Under the pieces are notes generated by a model, which was not told the origin of the DNA, searched no databases, and saw nothing but the letters and a program-made list of their open reading frames with translations. From UBA4971 sp900019985 (GTDB taxonomy: Bacteria; Bacillota; SHA-98; UBA4971): DNA of 64,000 bases. Below are positions 24,179 to 32,953 of the stretch, piece after piece (the stretch's first letter is position 1; each line of letters starts with the position of its first letter). A program made the position numbers and the translations under genes. The DNA is taken from contig JBMNFG010000010.1 in the NCBI GenBank assembly GCA_050949175.1, positions 186,001 through 250,000 of the forward strand. The letters run 5' to 3'.

Positions 24179-25372
24179 TCAACCGTTCTCTATAACAGCC
24201 TTGCCATAGTGTCCCCCTCCTCCTGCAACCAAAGGGAGTGTTCCATTGCGTGCCTGGATGATAAGGCCCGCTGCCTTTTCTCCCACCACTTCTGCCAATT
24301 CCCCTTCTTTCGCTTTGTGCAGGACTGCCATTTCACTTCCGAACCTCTCGATCAGCTTGTCTATGGACCTAGGCCCTACGCCCGGTACAAACTCCAATGG
24401 AATCTGATAGAGGTACGGAGGCCTGTGCTCAGGGTGACGAGGGACAGGGTAATCCTGGATCTCTCTGATTCGGTCAAGGACCCCCTTTACAACAGAAGTG
24501 CTGTCACACTCAGGACATTGGACAACAGGAGGAGTCTCGTAATTGAACGTCCTGTCACACTTGGGACAGTAAGTCCTGTGGTACTTTCCAAGCTTCGGGT
24601 CTAATCCGTAGTTCGCTACGACTTGTCTGCCATCCCTTCGCGCCAGTGCTTTAATGACCTCATCGAACGATGCACTCTCAAGGCGCATAACGTTGTATTC
24701 GCGCCCAATCTTCGGCAGCGAATGAGCGTCGGAATTGGAAAGAAACGTGTACCGGTGCAATTCAGAGATAGTGTCAGCCAGGTCTGTATCAGCGGAAAGT
24801 CCCAACTCTATCGCAAGGAGAGAAGATAAGATATTCTCGGGGAACGCTTCATGAAGCCTTCTTATGCAATTGCCGTAGATACTCTTGTGCGGTGAAAAAG
24901 CGTGGGCAGGAAAGGGAATCGCTCCGATATCCATAGCCATGCTGTAGAGGTTTCGGGCAGGCATTTGGCATACAGGCGTACTTGAGAAAACGTTTGAAAC
25001 ACAACCCTGAAGCTTGCGCGAAAAGGCTTTCGCTGTGTCAAGAGTCCTGAGAAGGATCAAGTGGTGGGAATGACCCTTGTGTTCCTCGAGGGTCTCGACT
25101 TCAGAGGCGAGAACAATGACAACTTTGTCTTTATAACCGATGCCGCCTCCCGGGATCTCCACCATTTCCCCTGAATCCAGGAGACTCTCGATATCATCGA
25201 TTACGCCTGGAGATGCTGCATCTACAATCCCAACAATGTCAACGCCTTTTTTGTAAAAGCATTCTTTTGCTATATTCTCGAAGGTCAGTTCCCTTGAAGC
25301 TGATACTTTTACCGGCCGTCCCGTGCTATCGCAACCTATATGAACATGCAAATCAACGTAAAACTCAGTCAA
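24179..25372 (-). CDS. Endonuclease Q family PHP protein
   Basis: EndoQ cuts DNA 5' of deaminated bases and abasic sites. The N-terminal PHP domain has DLHVHIG (H9, H11), EVETLEEHKGHSHHLILL, and FPAHAFSPHKSIYG, with the metal-binding SNSDAHSLPKIGRE further on. A zinc finger follows at about residues 264-293 (CPKCDRTF... and QCPECDS). A helix-hairpin-helix segment FVPGVGPRSIDKLIERFG comes near the C-terminus. The 397 residues correspond to Bacillus YqxK-type EndoQ, which is likewise next to nudF and spoIIM. Confidence 0.9.
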   Translation of the reverse strand: MTEFYVDLHVHIGCDSTGRPVKVSASRELTFENIAKECFYKKGVDIVGIVDAASPGVIDDIESLLDSGEMVEIPGGGIGYKDKVVIVLASEVETLEEHKGHSHHLILLRTLDTAKAFSRKLQGCVSNVFSSTPVCQMPARNLYSMAMDIGAIPFPAHAFSPHKSIYGNCIRRLHEAFPENILSSLLAIELGLSADTDLADTISELHRYTFLSNSDAHSLPKIGREYNVMRLESASFDEVIKALARRDGRQVVANYGLDPKLGKYHRTYCPKCDRTFNYETPPVVQCPECDSTSVVKGVLDRIREIQDYPVPRHPEHRPPYLYQIPLEFVPGVGPRSIDKLIERFGSEMAVLHKAKEGELAEVVGEKAAGLIIQARNGTLPLVAGGGGHYGKAVIENG

Positions 25373-25921
25373 CTAAAAAATCCCCCTCGAAATCACTGTT
25401 ACCAATGCAAGAAGTGTCTTGGCATCACGGATCTCACCGTTTGTCATCATAGTCTCAACAGCTTCACGTGATAGGTTGAATACTTTTATGTTTTCGTCCT
25501 GGTCAGGTTCTGCTGTTCCGGGGATGAGATCTGTGGCAATGAACAAATGCATCATTTCACCGGAAAAACCAGGTGACGTGTAAAAAGACGCTACTTTCTC
25601 AATACGTCCGGCAATAAAAGAGGTCTCCTCCTCAAGCTCACGGATAGCGCAGTCTTCAGGCTTCTCTCCGGGATCCAGCTTTCCTGCGGGAATCTCCCAC
25701 AAAACCTCTCCTACCGGGTATCTAAACTGTTTTATCAGTATTACATTACCATCGTTATCAATGGGGATGATACCTACGCTTCCAGGATGCTCCACGACCT
25801 CTCTGGTGGATGTCCTTCCTGAAGGTAATCTTACCAGGTCAACGCGGAGGTTTAGTATTTTCCCTTGATAGAGAGTATCAGATTTTACCATAACCTCTGT
25901 AAGTTGTTCACTACAATCCAC
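25373..25921 (-). CDS. nudF: ADP-ribose pyrophosphatase (NUDIX)
   Basis: Hydrolyses ADP-ribose to AMP and ribose 5-phosphate. The Nudix box lies around residues 81-103 (GKLDPGEKPEDCAIRELEEE then TSF); the usual glycine near its end is a serine here. The preceding VILIKQFRYPVGEVLWEIPAGK is characteristic of ADPR-specific members. GTG start at 25921 behind AGGAGGGAAGG. It directly abuts the EndoQ-type gene. Confidence 0.93.
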   Translation of the reverse strand: MDCSEQLTEVMVKSDTLYQGKILNLRVDLVRLPSGRTSTREVVEHPGSVGIIPIDNDGNVILIKQFRYPVGEVLWEIPAGKLDPGEKPEDCAIRELEEETSFIAGRIEKVASFYTSPGFSGEMMHLFIATDLIPGTAEPDQDENIKVFNLSREAVETMMTNGEIRDAKTLLALVTVISRGIF

Positions 25922-26179
25922 TACCCTTCCCTCCTACACAATTGAATGACTTGAAGGACACATTCGACTGTACCTGACTTGAGAATGCGTGTTCAGGCAA
26001 TTACTGACCATTTGCGAAAATACTGGAATAACGCTGACTGCTTCGGCATATCATATACACCATGGAAGGAGGGATGTCCTCTTATGGACATTGTTTTTTC
26101 AAAAGACTCTTTTTACATCTCCGGCAAACCTGCTGACGTACTGGAAGCCCTTTTCTTTTTGTCGAAAACCTACGGAACA
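25922..26179. other. 258-bp gap with an open plus-strand frame and a small hairpin
   Basis: Between nudF and the DUF3866 gene there is no minus-strand gene. On the plus strand an open frame from ATG 25985 runs through the whole gap and on into the antisense of the DUF3866 gene (to 26398). Its first 70 residues look protein-like (for example KPADVLEALFFLSKTYGTLG), but no ribosome binding site precedes it. Inside it, ATGTCC-TCTTAT-GGACAT followed by TGTTTTTTC resembles a plus-strand terminator. I do not recognise any product. Confidence 0.3.
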
Positions 26180-27304
26180 CTAGGTGAACTCCTCGCTTCT
26201 TTGAACCCGGACACCGGTAAGTGTCTCCGCGATGAGCTTTCCCGCAAAAACTCCTGCTGCACCGGCAGCAAGGAAAAATTCCGGATCTTCCTGGATAGTC
26301 CGCCCCATTACAGTAACATTAATCTCATCCCTTTGAAGCCTTTTGACAGCGGGTACCCCGTTCTCGGCGACAATGACGTGCCTACCGATAATGCCTGACT
26401 CATCAAGTTGTGACCTTACCAACTCCAACCTGTCCTCCGGCATCTTAGGTAAGACGACTATACAATTACCCAGTACGACTTCTTTGAGGATGGTGATGGT
26501 ATGGTGGCTTACCCCTAAGTGTCGCTTGCGGGGATCAGCAAAGCTGATTCTTGGCGAAACGATAGGGATTCCTCCCAGGGAGTGGGCTGCGTTTACTGCT
26601 ATGCCTTGTTCTATACCGGAAAACCCATATTTTGTGCCTGTGCCTGCCTGCCCCGGCCCCATTGCAACAACGGCAGCGTCTGCCTTGGCACATTCCTTTG
26701 CTACATGCAGAGCTGAATAGATGTTTATTGCTTCAAGGTCTCCGCCAAAGGCATGGCCGGAAGTGATTACAGTATCTAATATCGCTTTGTCCCGCAACTC
26801 TTCAGTGAGTCTGCTGAAAGATGCAGGCAACGCCCCACCGTCAGTCATTACATACGCGATCTTTCCCCGGTTCCCTGTAGCTTCCTTGATGCCTGCTGCC
26901 ACCGGAGCTACCATGCTGTGCAGCTCACAGGCGATAACAGGCATGCATAAGATTGGCTTAGGGTCTTTTAAGACTTCATGGTATTCGCTGCTCTTCTCTT
27001 CAGCTGCGAGACAATGGACCTGAAAAGGAGTGTACCGTGCCTTTATTATGTGTCCCGGTCCGCAAGTCTCGCCCAGGCATTCCCTGCCTTCAACCCACAT
27101 AATAAAGTGGTACCCGCCTGTCCCCAGATTAAGTTCGACTGCGTTGGTGTTCAGAACAACCTTATCCCCGGGGGCAATCGGCCCTGTGAGATCCGGATAG
27201 CATATGGCAAGGGAATTCCTTCCTTCACATATGACCTCAGCTTCCGTGACACGCGAAGAGACGCGACGGACCCTTGTGACAGTCCCCCTCCTTGCCCTGA
27301 TCAT
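26180..27304 (-). CDS. DUF3866 family protein
   Basis: A 374-residue protein of unknown function, conserved in Gram-positive bacteria. Recognisable parts are the N-terminal beta-rich region (RARRGTVTRVRRVSSRV), GTGGYHFIMWVEG, the central CELHSMVAPVAAGIKE, VMTDGGALPASFSRLTEELR, VITSGHAFGGDLEAINIYSAL, and VAMGPGQAGTGTKYGFSGIEQG, then RLSFADPRKRHLGVSHHTITIL-like text. The conserved His/Asp/Gly-rich motifs suggest an enzyme. It is divergent from gerM. No clear promoter was recognised in the 190-bp gap. Confidence 0.8.
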   Translation of the reverse strand: MIRARRGTVTRVRRVSSRVTEAEVICEGRNSLAICYPDLTGPIAPGDKVVLNTNAVELNLGTGGYHFIMWVEGRECLGETCGPGHIIKARYTPFQVHCLAAEEKSSEYHEVLKDPKPILCMPVIACELHSMVAPVAAGIKEATGNRGKIAYVMTDGGALPASFSRLTEELRDKAILDTVITSGHAFGGDLEAINIYSALHVAKECAKADAAVVAMGPGQAGTGTKYGFSGIEQGIAVNAAHSLGGIPIVSPRISFADPRKRHLGVSHHTITILKEVVLGNCIVVLPKMPEDRLELVRSQLDESGIIGRHVIVAENGVPAVKRLQRDEINVTVMGRTIQEDPEFFLAAGAAGVFAGKLIAETLTGVRVQRSEEFT

Positions 27305-27494
27305 AAAAATACCCCCAACTATCTCGCCTGAGGTTAAACTGCGCGGTTCTCGACCCTCTCAGCAGGGAAACTGCGCAGGTTGTCGTAAACTAAAGTGTGA
27401 GAAGGGAGAAAAGATACGTAGCTCTAAACCCATCCAGAATATCTTCCCCGCAGGGAGGATATCATACTCATTGACAATTTGAGGAGGAATACCG

Positions 27495-28106
27495 GTGCAA
27501 AGATGGCAGGTTTGGATAGCCACATTTGTTGTTTTAGTCTTACTGGGGTGGTCAGTAGGAGTTACAACAAGGTTGTCACGGGATATTGCGGCGATTGAGA
27601 GGGATTTAGACAGGGCATTCGAGGATCTGGCAGCTTTGTCGAGACGGGTCTCGGAAATCGAAACCCTGGAAGAAGCTCAGATGGGTCCTGAGGTAGTAGT
27701 CTATTATGTCAAGAGCACACCCACTGAATCATACCTGGTTCCGGTAAGGCAAAGAGTGGCACAAGGTCAAGACCCTGTAAGAGGTGCATTGGAACTCCTT
27801 GTGAAAGGCCCCCTTCCTGGGAGCGGACTGGAAGCGCCCATCCCGCAAGAAACCGGTGTAAGAAGCCTCGTGATTGAAGGGGACCTTGCTATCGCTGATT
27901 TCAGCAAGGAACTTGCCGCCAACTTCGTAGGCGGCAGCTGGAATGAGGCACTGCTGGTAGGCTCTATCGTGAACACACTGACTGAGTTTCCCGAAATAAA
28001 CCGGTGCCAAATCCTGGTGGAAGGAGAAAAACGGGAGAGTATCGGAGGCCACGTCAGCATCGATACTCCCCGGACCAGAGCCACAGAACTCATCGGACCT
28101 AACTGA
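27495..28106 (+). CDS. gerM: GerM-domain (GerMN) sporulation/germination protein
   Basis: A 203-residue membrane-anchored protein: signal anchor at about 5-27, a coiled-coil-like segment at about 28-60 (RDIAAIERDLDRAFEDLAALSRRVSEIETL), then one GerMN domain (about 68-190; VVYYVKSTPTESYLVPVRQRV, ALELLVKGPLPGSGLEAPIPQETGVRSL, WNEALLVGSIVNTLTEFPEI). Bacillus GerM, with two such domains, is needed for sporulation and germination; this protein has one. GTG start at 27495 behind GAGGAGG. It is one of few plus-strand genes, and its last 8 bases overlap the convergent oxidoreductase gamma gene. Confidence 0.88.
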   Translation: MQRWQVWIATFVVLVLLGWSVGVTTRLSRDIAAIERDLDRAFEDLAALSRRVSEIETLEEAQMGPEVVVYYVKSTPTESYLVPVRQRVAQGQDPVRGALELLVKGPLPGSGLEAPIPQETGVRSLVIEGDLAIADFSKELAANFVGGSWNEALLVGSIVNTLTEFPEINRCQILVEGEKRESIGGHVSIDTPRTRATELIGPN

Positions 28107-28671
28107 TCTCTCTTCCCGGGTCCTGTGAATGCCAAAGAGATGCGATTTCCATGCCTCGGCTAAGTGCTTGCCGGTTGAGAGGTATCAAGTTATGGCGTCT
28201 CTCCGGCAGCACCATTTTCATTGCATCGAGCACTGTCTCAAAGCTTACGACCTTCGTGATGGCAAGGTAGGCTCCCAGGGCCACCATATTTGCAGTACGC
28301 AAGTCGCCAAGCTCATTAGCAACTTCATTGCAGGGGACACCCAGTATCCTCACATCTCGCCTCTCAGGCGGCGCTTCAATAAGAGAAGAATTGTAGACAA
28401 TAAGCCCTTCCCGGGCGACCCAGGGAGCGAATTTGTGTAGAGACGGCTTATTCAAGGCAACCAGGCTTAGAGGTTCAGTCACCAGAGGAGAAGAGACTCC
28501 TTTCGAAGATATCACCACCTGGCAGTTGGCAGTGCCTCCTCTCATCTCAGGCCCGTAGGACGGCATCCAGCTGACATTTGCACCTTCCATCATCCCTGCA
28601 TACGTCAGTAATTGCCCCATCAACATTATGCCCTGTCCGCCGAATCCTGCAAAGATCGCTTCCTCATGCAT
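28099..28671 (-). CDS. 2-oxoacid:ferredoxin oxidoreductase, gamma subunit (VOR type)
   Basis: Gamma subunit of a four-subunit branched-chain 2-oxoacid oxidoreductase. FAGFGGQGIMLMGQLLTYAGMMEGANVSWMPSYGPEMRGGTANCQVVIS is the signature of this family (GxGGQGxxxxG...PSYGPExRGG). The length of 190 is normal. It is the last gene of the operon, overlapping the beta gene by 8 bases, and converges on gerM with an 8-base overlap and no intervening terminator. Confidence 0.92.
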   Translation of the reverse strand: MHEEAIFAGFGGQGIMLMGQLLTYAGMMEGANVSWMPSYGPEMRGGTANCQVVISSKGVSSPLVTEPLSLVALNKPSLHKFAPWVAREGLIVYNSSLIEAPPERRDVRILGVPCNEVANELGDLRTANMVALGAYLAITKVVSFETVLDAMKMVLPERRHNLIPLNRQALSRGMEIASLWHSQDPGREIS

Positions 28672-29419
28672 TACCTGCCACCTCCTGAACTTGGGTATAG
28701 TCTCCCAGAGGATAATAGAGGCTCATCTTTTCATCTACCCATTTCATTGCTTCGAGGGGAGACATACCCCAGTTGATGGGACAGGTGGAGAGGAATTCCA
28801 CAAGGCTGAACCCTTTGCCTTCTATTTGGGTCTCAAAGGCTCGTCTCACAGCGCGTTTAGCTTTTATGACATTGGTCGGACCGGTAACTGAAACCCTGGA
28901 AATATAAGCCACACCTGAAAGCGTTGATAAAAGCTCAGCGACTCTTATGGGATGCCCGGCACCTTCCACATCCCTGCCCCTGGGGGAAGTTGTAGTCCTC
29001 TGTCCCGGCAATGTCGTAGGCGCCATTTGCCCGCCGGTCATGCCGTAAATCGCGTTATTGACAAAGATCACAGTGATCTTCTCTCCTCTGGTTGCGGCAT
29101 GGACTATTTCAGCCATTCCTATGGAAGCCAGGTCTCCGTCGCCTTGATAGCAGAAAACAACAGAATCAGGGAGGGTCCTCTTAATCCCGGTAGCTACTGC
29201 AGGCGCCCTACCGTGGGAGGCTTCGACGAAATCACAGTTAAAGTAGTCGTATGCCAGCACTGCGCAACCCACAGGTGAAATCCCGACGGTCTTCTCGCGA
29301 ACACCCAGTTCGTCAATGACCTCAGCTATCAACCTGTGGATAATCCCATGGGTGCAGCCGGGGCAATAATGCATCGGGACGTCTGCCATTGCTTCCGGAC
29401 GGCCAAATACTTTCCTCAT
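28664..29419 (-). CDS. 2-oxoacid:ferredoxin oxidoreductase, beta subunit (TPP-binding)
   Basis: TPP subunit of the VOR complex. The TPP/Mg motif is visible in CYQGDGDLASIGMAEIVHAATRGEKITVIFVNNAIYGMTGGQMAPTT. The N-terminal HYCPGCTHGIIHRLIAE supplies the CxxC region that is conserved in this enzyme group. The length of 251 is normal. It decarboxylates 2-oxoisovalerate-type acids and passes electrons through the delta-subunit ferredoxin clusters. Confidence 0.94.
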   Translation of the reverse strand: MRKVFGRPEAMADVPMHYCPGCTHGIIHRLIAEVIDELGVREKTVGISPVGCAVLAYDYFNCDFVEASHGRAPAVATGIKRTLPDSVVFCYQGDGDLASIGMAEIVHAATRGEKITVIFVNNAIYGMTGGQMAPTTLPGQRTTTSPRGRDVEGAGHPIRVAELLSTLSGVAYISRVSVTGPTNVIKAKRAVRRAFETQIEGKGFSLVEFLSTCPINWGMSPLEAMKWVDEKMSLYYPLGDYTQVQEVAGNA

Positions 29420-29422
29420 TCT

Positions 29423-30493
29423 TTATATCCCCTCCTCCACGATTCTCTCGATCTCATTCAGTATTTCTCTGGGTGTAGGAGTCATTCCGCCTGTACGGCC
29501 GTAGAAGTGGACAGGCTTTGTGCCGAGTATTGCCAGGCGTACATCTTCAACCATCTGCCCAAGGCTCATTTCCACTGTTAGAACTCGTAAGCTGTCTTCC
29601 GCTGTCTGCCTCAAGGCATCATAGGGGAACGGCCATAAAGTGATAGGCCTGAACAGGCCGACCCTCAACCCGCGCTCTCTTGCCATGTCAATCGCTGCCT
29701 GTGCAATCCGCGCGCATGTTCCGTAGGCAACGATCAGGGTTTCAGAATCCTCAGCCATGTAGGTCCTGTACCTAACTTCGTTTCTTGCGATCTTTTCGTA
29801 TTTCTCCTTTAAGTTAAGGTTATGCTGCTCTAGCTTTGCCGGATCAAGGATAAGTGAGGTTATGACATTCTTTGGCCTGTTCTTTGCTCCTGTAGTAGCC
29901 CAGGTCTTAGGAGGCAAGTCTAGATCCTCTCTTTTTCCCGGTATTACAGGCTCCATCATTTGCCCCAGAATCGCATCTCCCAGAATCATGACTGGGTTGC
30001 GATACACATCAGCAAGGTCAAAGGCGGTAATCGTAAGGTCCATCAGCTCCTGCACGCTTGCAGGAGCAAGAACTATCAGTTTATAGTCGCCGTGGCCTCC
30101 CCCCTTGGTCGCCTGGAAATAGTCTGCCTGAGAACCTTGTATCCCGCCTAAACCGGGTCCGCCCCGGACAATATTCACAAGCACGCAGGGAAGTTCCGCG
30201 CCTGCCATGTATGAGATGGCTTCCTGCATAAGGCTGATTCCAGGGCTTGAAGACGTAGTCATTACCCTTGCGCCGGCACATGCAGCCCCGTACACCATGT
30301 TGCTCCCTGCAACCTCGCTCTCTGCCTGTAGGAAGACCCCTCCTACCTCAGGCATGCGTCTGGACATATACTCGGGAATCTCGTTCTGAGGTGTTATCGG
30401 ATAACCGAAAAAATACCTGCAGCCTGCAAGAATCGCTGCTTCGGCTATAGCTTCATTCCCCTTCATCAACACCTTTTCTCCCATGAGATCCAT
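29423..30493 (-). CDS. vorB: 2-oxoacid:ferredoxin oxidoreductase, alpha subunit (VorB)
   Basis: A 356-residue alpha subunit. KVLMKGNEAIAEAAILAGCRYFFGYPITPQNEIPEYMSRRMPE and QAESEVAGSNMVYGAACAGARVMTTSSSPGISLMQEAISYMAG are the typical pyrimidine-binding region. The clostridial VorB signature is RGGPGLGGIQGSQADYFQATKGGGHGDY. Start ATG 30493 has GGAGG three to four bases away; ATG at 30484 (MGEKV) is an alternative with normal spacing. Context with leucine dehydrogenase, ptb and buk points to branched-chain 2-oxoacids as substrates. Confidence 0.93.
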   Translation of the reverse strand: MDLMGEKVLMKGNEAIAEAAILAGCRYFFGYPITPQNEIPEYMSRRMPEVGGVFLQAESEVAGSNMVYGAACAGARVMTTSSSPGISLMQEAISYMAGAELPCVLVNIVRGGPGLGGIQGSQADYFQATKGGGHGDYKLIVLAPASVQELMDLTITAFDLADVYRNPVMILGDAILGQMMEPVIPGKREDLDLPPKTWATTGAKNRPKNVITSLILDPAKLEQHNLNLKEKYEKIARNEVRYRTYMAEDSETLIVAYGTCARIAQAAIDMARERGLRVGLFRPITLWPFPYDALRQTAEDSLRVLTVEMSLGQMVEDVRLAILGTKPVHFYGRTGGMTPTPREILNEIERIVEEGI

Positions 30494-30501
30494 GCCCCTC
30501 C

Positions 30502-30705
30502 TTACCTGTATACTTCAATCGCCACCTCCGGACACATCCTGGCGCAGTAAGTACAGGCATTACATTCCTCAGGGTTTACTATAGTTGCCGGATGATATCC
30601 CTTAGAATTAAAACGCTCTGCCATAACCAGGAGGTTCCTGGGACAAAAGGCGACACACAACTCGCAACCTTTACACCGTTCTTCGTCAAAAACAACCTTT
30701 GCCAC
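30502..30705 (-). CDS. 2-oxoacid oxidoreductase delta subunit (2x[4Fe-4S] ferredoxin)
   Basis: A 67-residue ferredoxin-like subunit with two cluster motifs, CKGCELCVAFCP and CNACTYCARMCP (each CxxCxxCxxxCP). Electrons from the TPP subunit go through these clusters to external ferredoxin. The start is GTG with GGGAGGTGG upstream. It is the first of the four VOR genes in the order delta-alpha-beta-gamma. Confidence 0.94.
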   Translation of the reverse strand: MAKVVFDEERCKGCELCVAFCPRNLLVMAERFNSKGYHPATIVNPEECNACTYCARMCPEVAIEVYR

Positions 30706-30724
30706 TCTGTGCCACCTCCCGCAC

Positions 30725-31792
30725 TTATGAGTAAACCTTCACTTCCTCCTCATGCCGAAGTACACGAAGGCACGCTTCAGCCAAAGCAAGCATCTCATCT
30801 TCACCGGGATAAACCAGGACAGGTGCAATGAATCGGACACGAGTCTTAATCCATTCCACCAGCATGTCTGAATAGCACACCCCTCCTGTGAGAATTATTG
30901 CGTCTACATCTCCTTCCAGGACAGTTGCCATTGCGCCGATTTCCTTTGCAATCTGATAAGCCATAGCTTCATAGACGAAGGCTGCGTATTCATCTCCTTC
31001 TGCAATACGCCGTTCCACCTCGACTGCACTGTTGGTGCCGAGATAGGCCATAAGCCCGCCTTGACCTACCATCTTCTTCTTAATCTCGTCCATGGAAAGG
31101 TTATGTGAATAGCACATTTCTATAAAACCCAGAAGAGGGAGGCCTCCGGTCCTCTCAGGAGTAAACGGGCCTTCTCCGTTCAGGGCATTATTGACATCGA
31201 CGACTCTTCCTCTCTGATGCGCTCCGATGGTTGCCCCGCTTCCCACATGGCACACTATGAAGTTTGCGTCTTCGTACCGGGTTCTGAGGGCTTTAGCTGC
31301 CCTGCGTGCGACTGCTTTATGGTTCAACGCATGGAATATGACTGTACGCCGTATCTCGGGAAGCCCTGAAAGCCTCGCAACAGGCGAAAACTCGTCAACT
31401 ACAGGAGGATCCGCGATAAACGCAGGCACATTGATGATGTCTGCAATCTCTTTTGCCATAGGAGCACCGAGGTCGCACGCGTGCGCGATCTTATCTGTAC
31501 CGATGAGATCACTGATCATCTTCGCATTGACTTCATAAACCCCGCTTTCTACCGGCTTCAGCACGCCTCCCCTGCCGATGACAGCGGTGAGGTCTGAGAC
31601 TTGACATCCCCGCCTTGCAAGTACTTCAAATATGTCTTCGATTCTTTTCCTGTACTGGCCCATAACAGTCTCAAACGCGGCCAACTCCTCAGGCTTGTAT
31701 CTGATTATCTCGTCGAAAACCAGGTTATCGTCTTCGTACACAGCGATCTTTGTTGATGTGGAACCGGGATTAATCACGAGAATCCTATGCAT
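30725..31792 (-). CDS. buk: Butyrate (branched-chain carboxylate) kinase
   Basis: Transfers phosphate from acyl-phosphate to ADP, giving ATP and the free acid. Acetokinase-family motifs are visible: the N-terminal VINPGSTSTKIAVYED, VIGRGGVLKPVESGVYEVN, FHALNHKAVARR, CHVGSGATIGAH, and GGVCYSDMLVEWI. The length of 355 fits butyrate kinase. ATG behind GGGAGGGAAAGGG. In the Bacillus bkd operon buk similarly follows ptb and bcd, so isobutyryl- and isovaleryl-phosphate are likely substrates. Confidence 0.95.
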   Translation of the reverse strand: MHRILVINPGSTSTKIAVYEDDNLVFDEIIRYKPEELAAFETVMGQYRKRIEDIFEVLARRGCQVSDLTAVIGRGGVLKPVESGVYEVNAKMISDLIGTDKIAHACDLGAPMAKEIADIINVPAFIADPPVVDEFSPVARLSGLPEIRRTVIFHALNHKAVARRAAKALRTRYEDANFIVCHVGSGATIGAHQRGRVVDVNNALNGEGPFTPERTGGLPLLGFIEMCYSHNLSMDEIKKKMVGQGGLMAYLGTNSAVEVERRIAEGDEYAAFVYEAMAYQIAKEIGAMATVLEGDVDAIILTGGVCYSDMLVEWIKTRVRFIAPVLVYPGEDEMLALAEACLRVLRHEEEVKVYS

Positions 31793-31840
31793 AACCCTTT
31801 CCCTCCCGGCAGTTCAGGTGTACATCCGACTCCATGGCTG

Positions 31841-32908
31841 CTAAGGCACGAATATCCTGCGGATTCTCCCTATCTTCGCAATCCTTTCCTCGGCAAGCAA
31901 GGAGGCTGCTTGGTACGTAGGGATTCCTTCTTCCTCAGCTATATCCATAACCGCTTTAATCCTGTGGTATATCCAGGCTGCTTTCCCCATTGCCTTTTCC
32001 CTGTCGTAACCGCAGATTTCCTCGGATACGTTGATTGCTCCGCCTGCGTTGATGATGTAGTCCGGTGCATAGAGAATCCCCAGGTCATGCAAGGCATCAC
32101 CGTGGCATTCGTCAGCGAGCTGGTTATTGGCGGATCCTGCTACGATCTTGCATTTTAACCGTGTTACAGTCTCAGCGTTTATGACTCCTCCCAGTGCGCA
32201 AGGGCAGAATACGTCACAATCAATGTCATAGATTTCCTCAGGCAAGACAGGCAAGACACCAAAGTCTTCCACGACTCTGTCTATCTTCTCTTTGAAAACA
32301 TCTGTGACATAGACTTTGGCACCTCCCTCTGAAAGGTGTTTTACGATGCAATAACCTACGTTTCCGACACCTTGCACTGCCACACTTCTGCCTTTAAGAG
32401 AACCGTCTCCGTACACCCTTTCCAGGCATGCTCTCATCCCGCAGATGACCCCATAAGCTGTGACCGGAGATGGATCCCCGCCTGCGCCCGGACCTCGGGG
32501 AAGTCCTACTACGTGTTGGGTTTCCATACGGATGATCTCTACGTCCTCTGCGCAAATCCCCACGTCTTCAGCAGTTATATATCGCCCCTTCAATGTCTCC
32601 ACAAATCTCCCAAAGGCACGCAGCAATGTTTCAGTTTTGTCTTTTCGAGGATCCCCGATAATCACAGCCTTCCCCCCGCCAAGGTCTAGGCCTGCAGCTG
32701 CAGTCTTGTAGGTCATCCCTCGGGCAAGCCTCAACGCATCAATGATCGCATCCTCCTCTGACTCGTACGGCCACATCCTGCATCCACCGAGAGCAGGCCC
32801 AAGCGTGGTATCGTGGATAGCGATGATTGCATGCAACCCTGATGCTTCATCATTGGCAAATACCAGTTGCTCGTAGCCGTACTTAGCCATTTCATTGAAT
32901 ATGCTCAT
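31841..32908 (-). CDS. bcd: Leucine (Glu/Leu/Phe/Val family) dehydrogenase
   Basis: NAD-dependent oxidative deamination of branched-chain amino acids to 2-oxoacids. Motifs are LGPALGGCRMWPY, the catalytic lysine region GMTYKTAAAGLDLGGGKAVI, ITAEDVGICAEDVE, the Rossmann motif VAVQGVGNVGYCIVKHL, and AGSANNQLADECHGD. The short length of 355 (rather than about 420) separates LeuDH from GluDH. Start ATG 32908 (MSIFNEMAKYG) is chosen because GGAGG lies about 10 bases upstream; the longer frame reading begins in that ribosome binding site region. It stands between ptb and buk. Confidence 0.94.
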   Translation of the reverse strand: MSIFNEMAKYGYEQLVFANDEASGLHAIIAIHDTTLGPALGGCRMWPYESEEDAIIDALRLARGMTYKTAAAGLDLGGGKAVIIGDPRKDKTETLLRAFGRFVETLKGRYITAEDVGICAEDVEIIRMETQHVVGLPRGPGAGGDPSPVTAYGVICGMRACLERVYGDGSLKGRSVAVQGVGNVGYCIVKHLSEGGAKVYVTDVFKEKIDRVVEDFGVLPVLPEEIYDIDCDVFCPCALGGVINAETVTRLKCKIVAGSANNQLADECHGDALHDLGILYAPDYIINAGGAINVSEEICGYDREKAMGKAAWIYHRIKAVMDIAEEEGIPTYQAASLLAEERIAKIGRIRRIFVP

Positions 32909-32953
32909 TGGATCCTTGCCTCCTTCCTTCTCAACTGCCGGATCTTTCATTTA

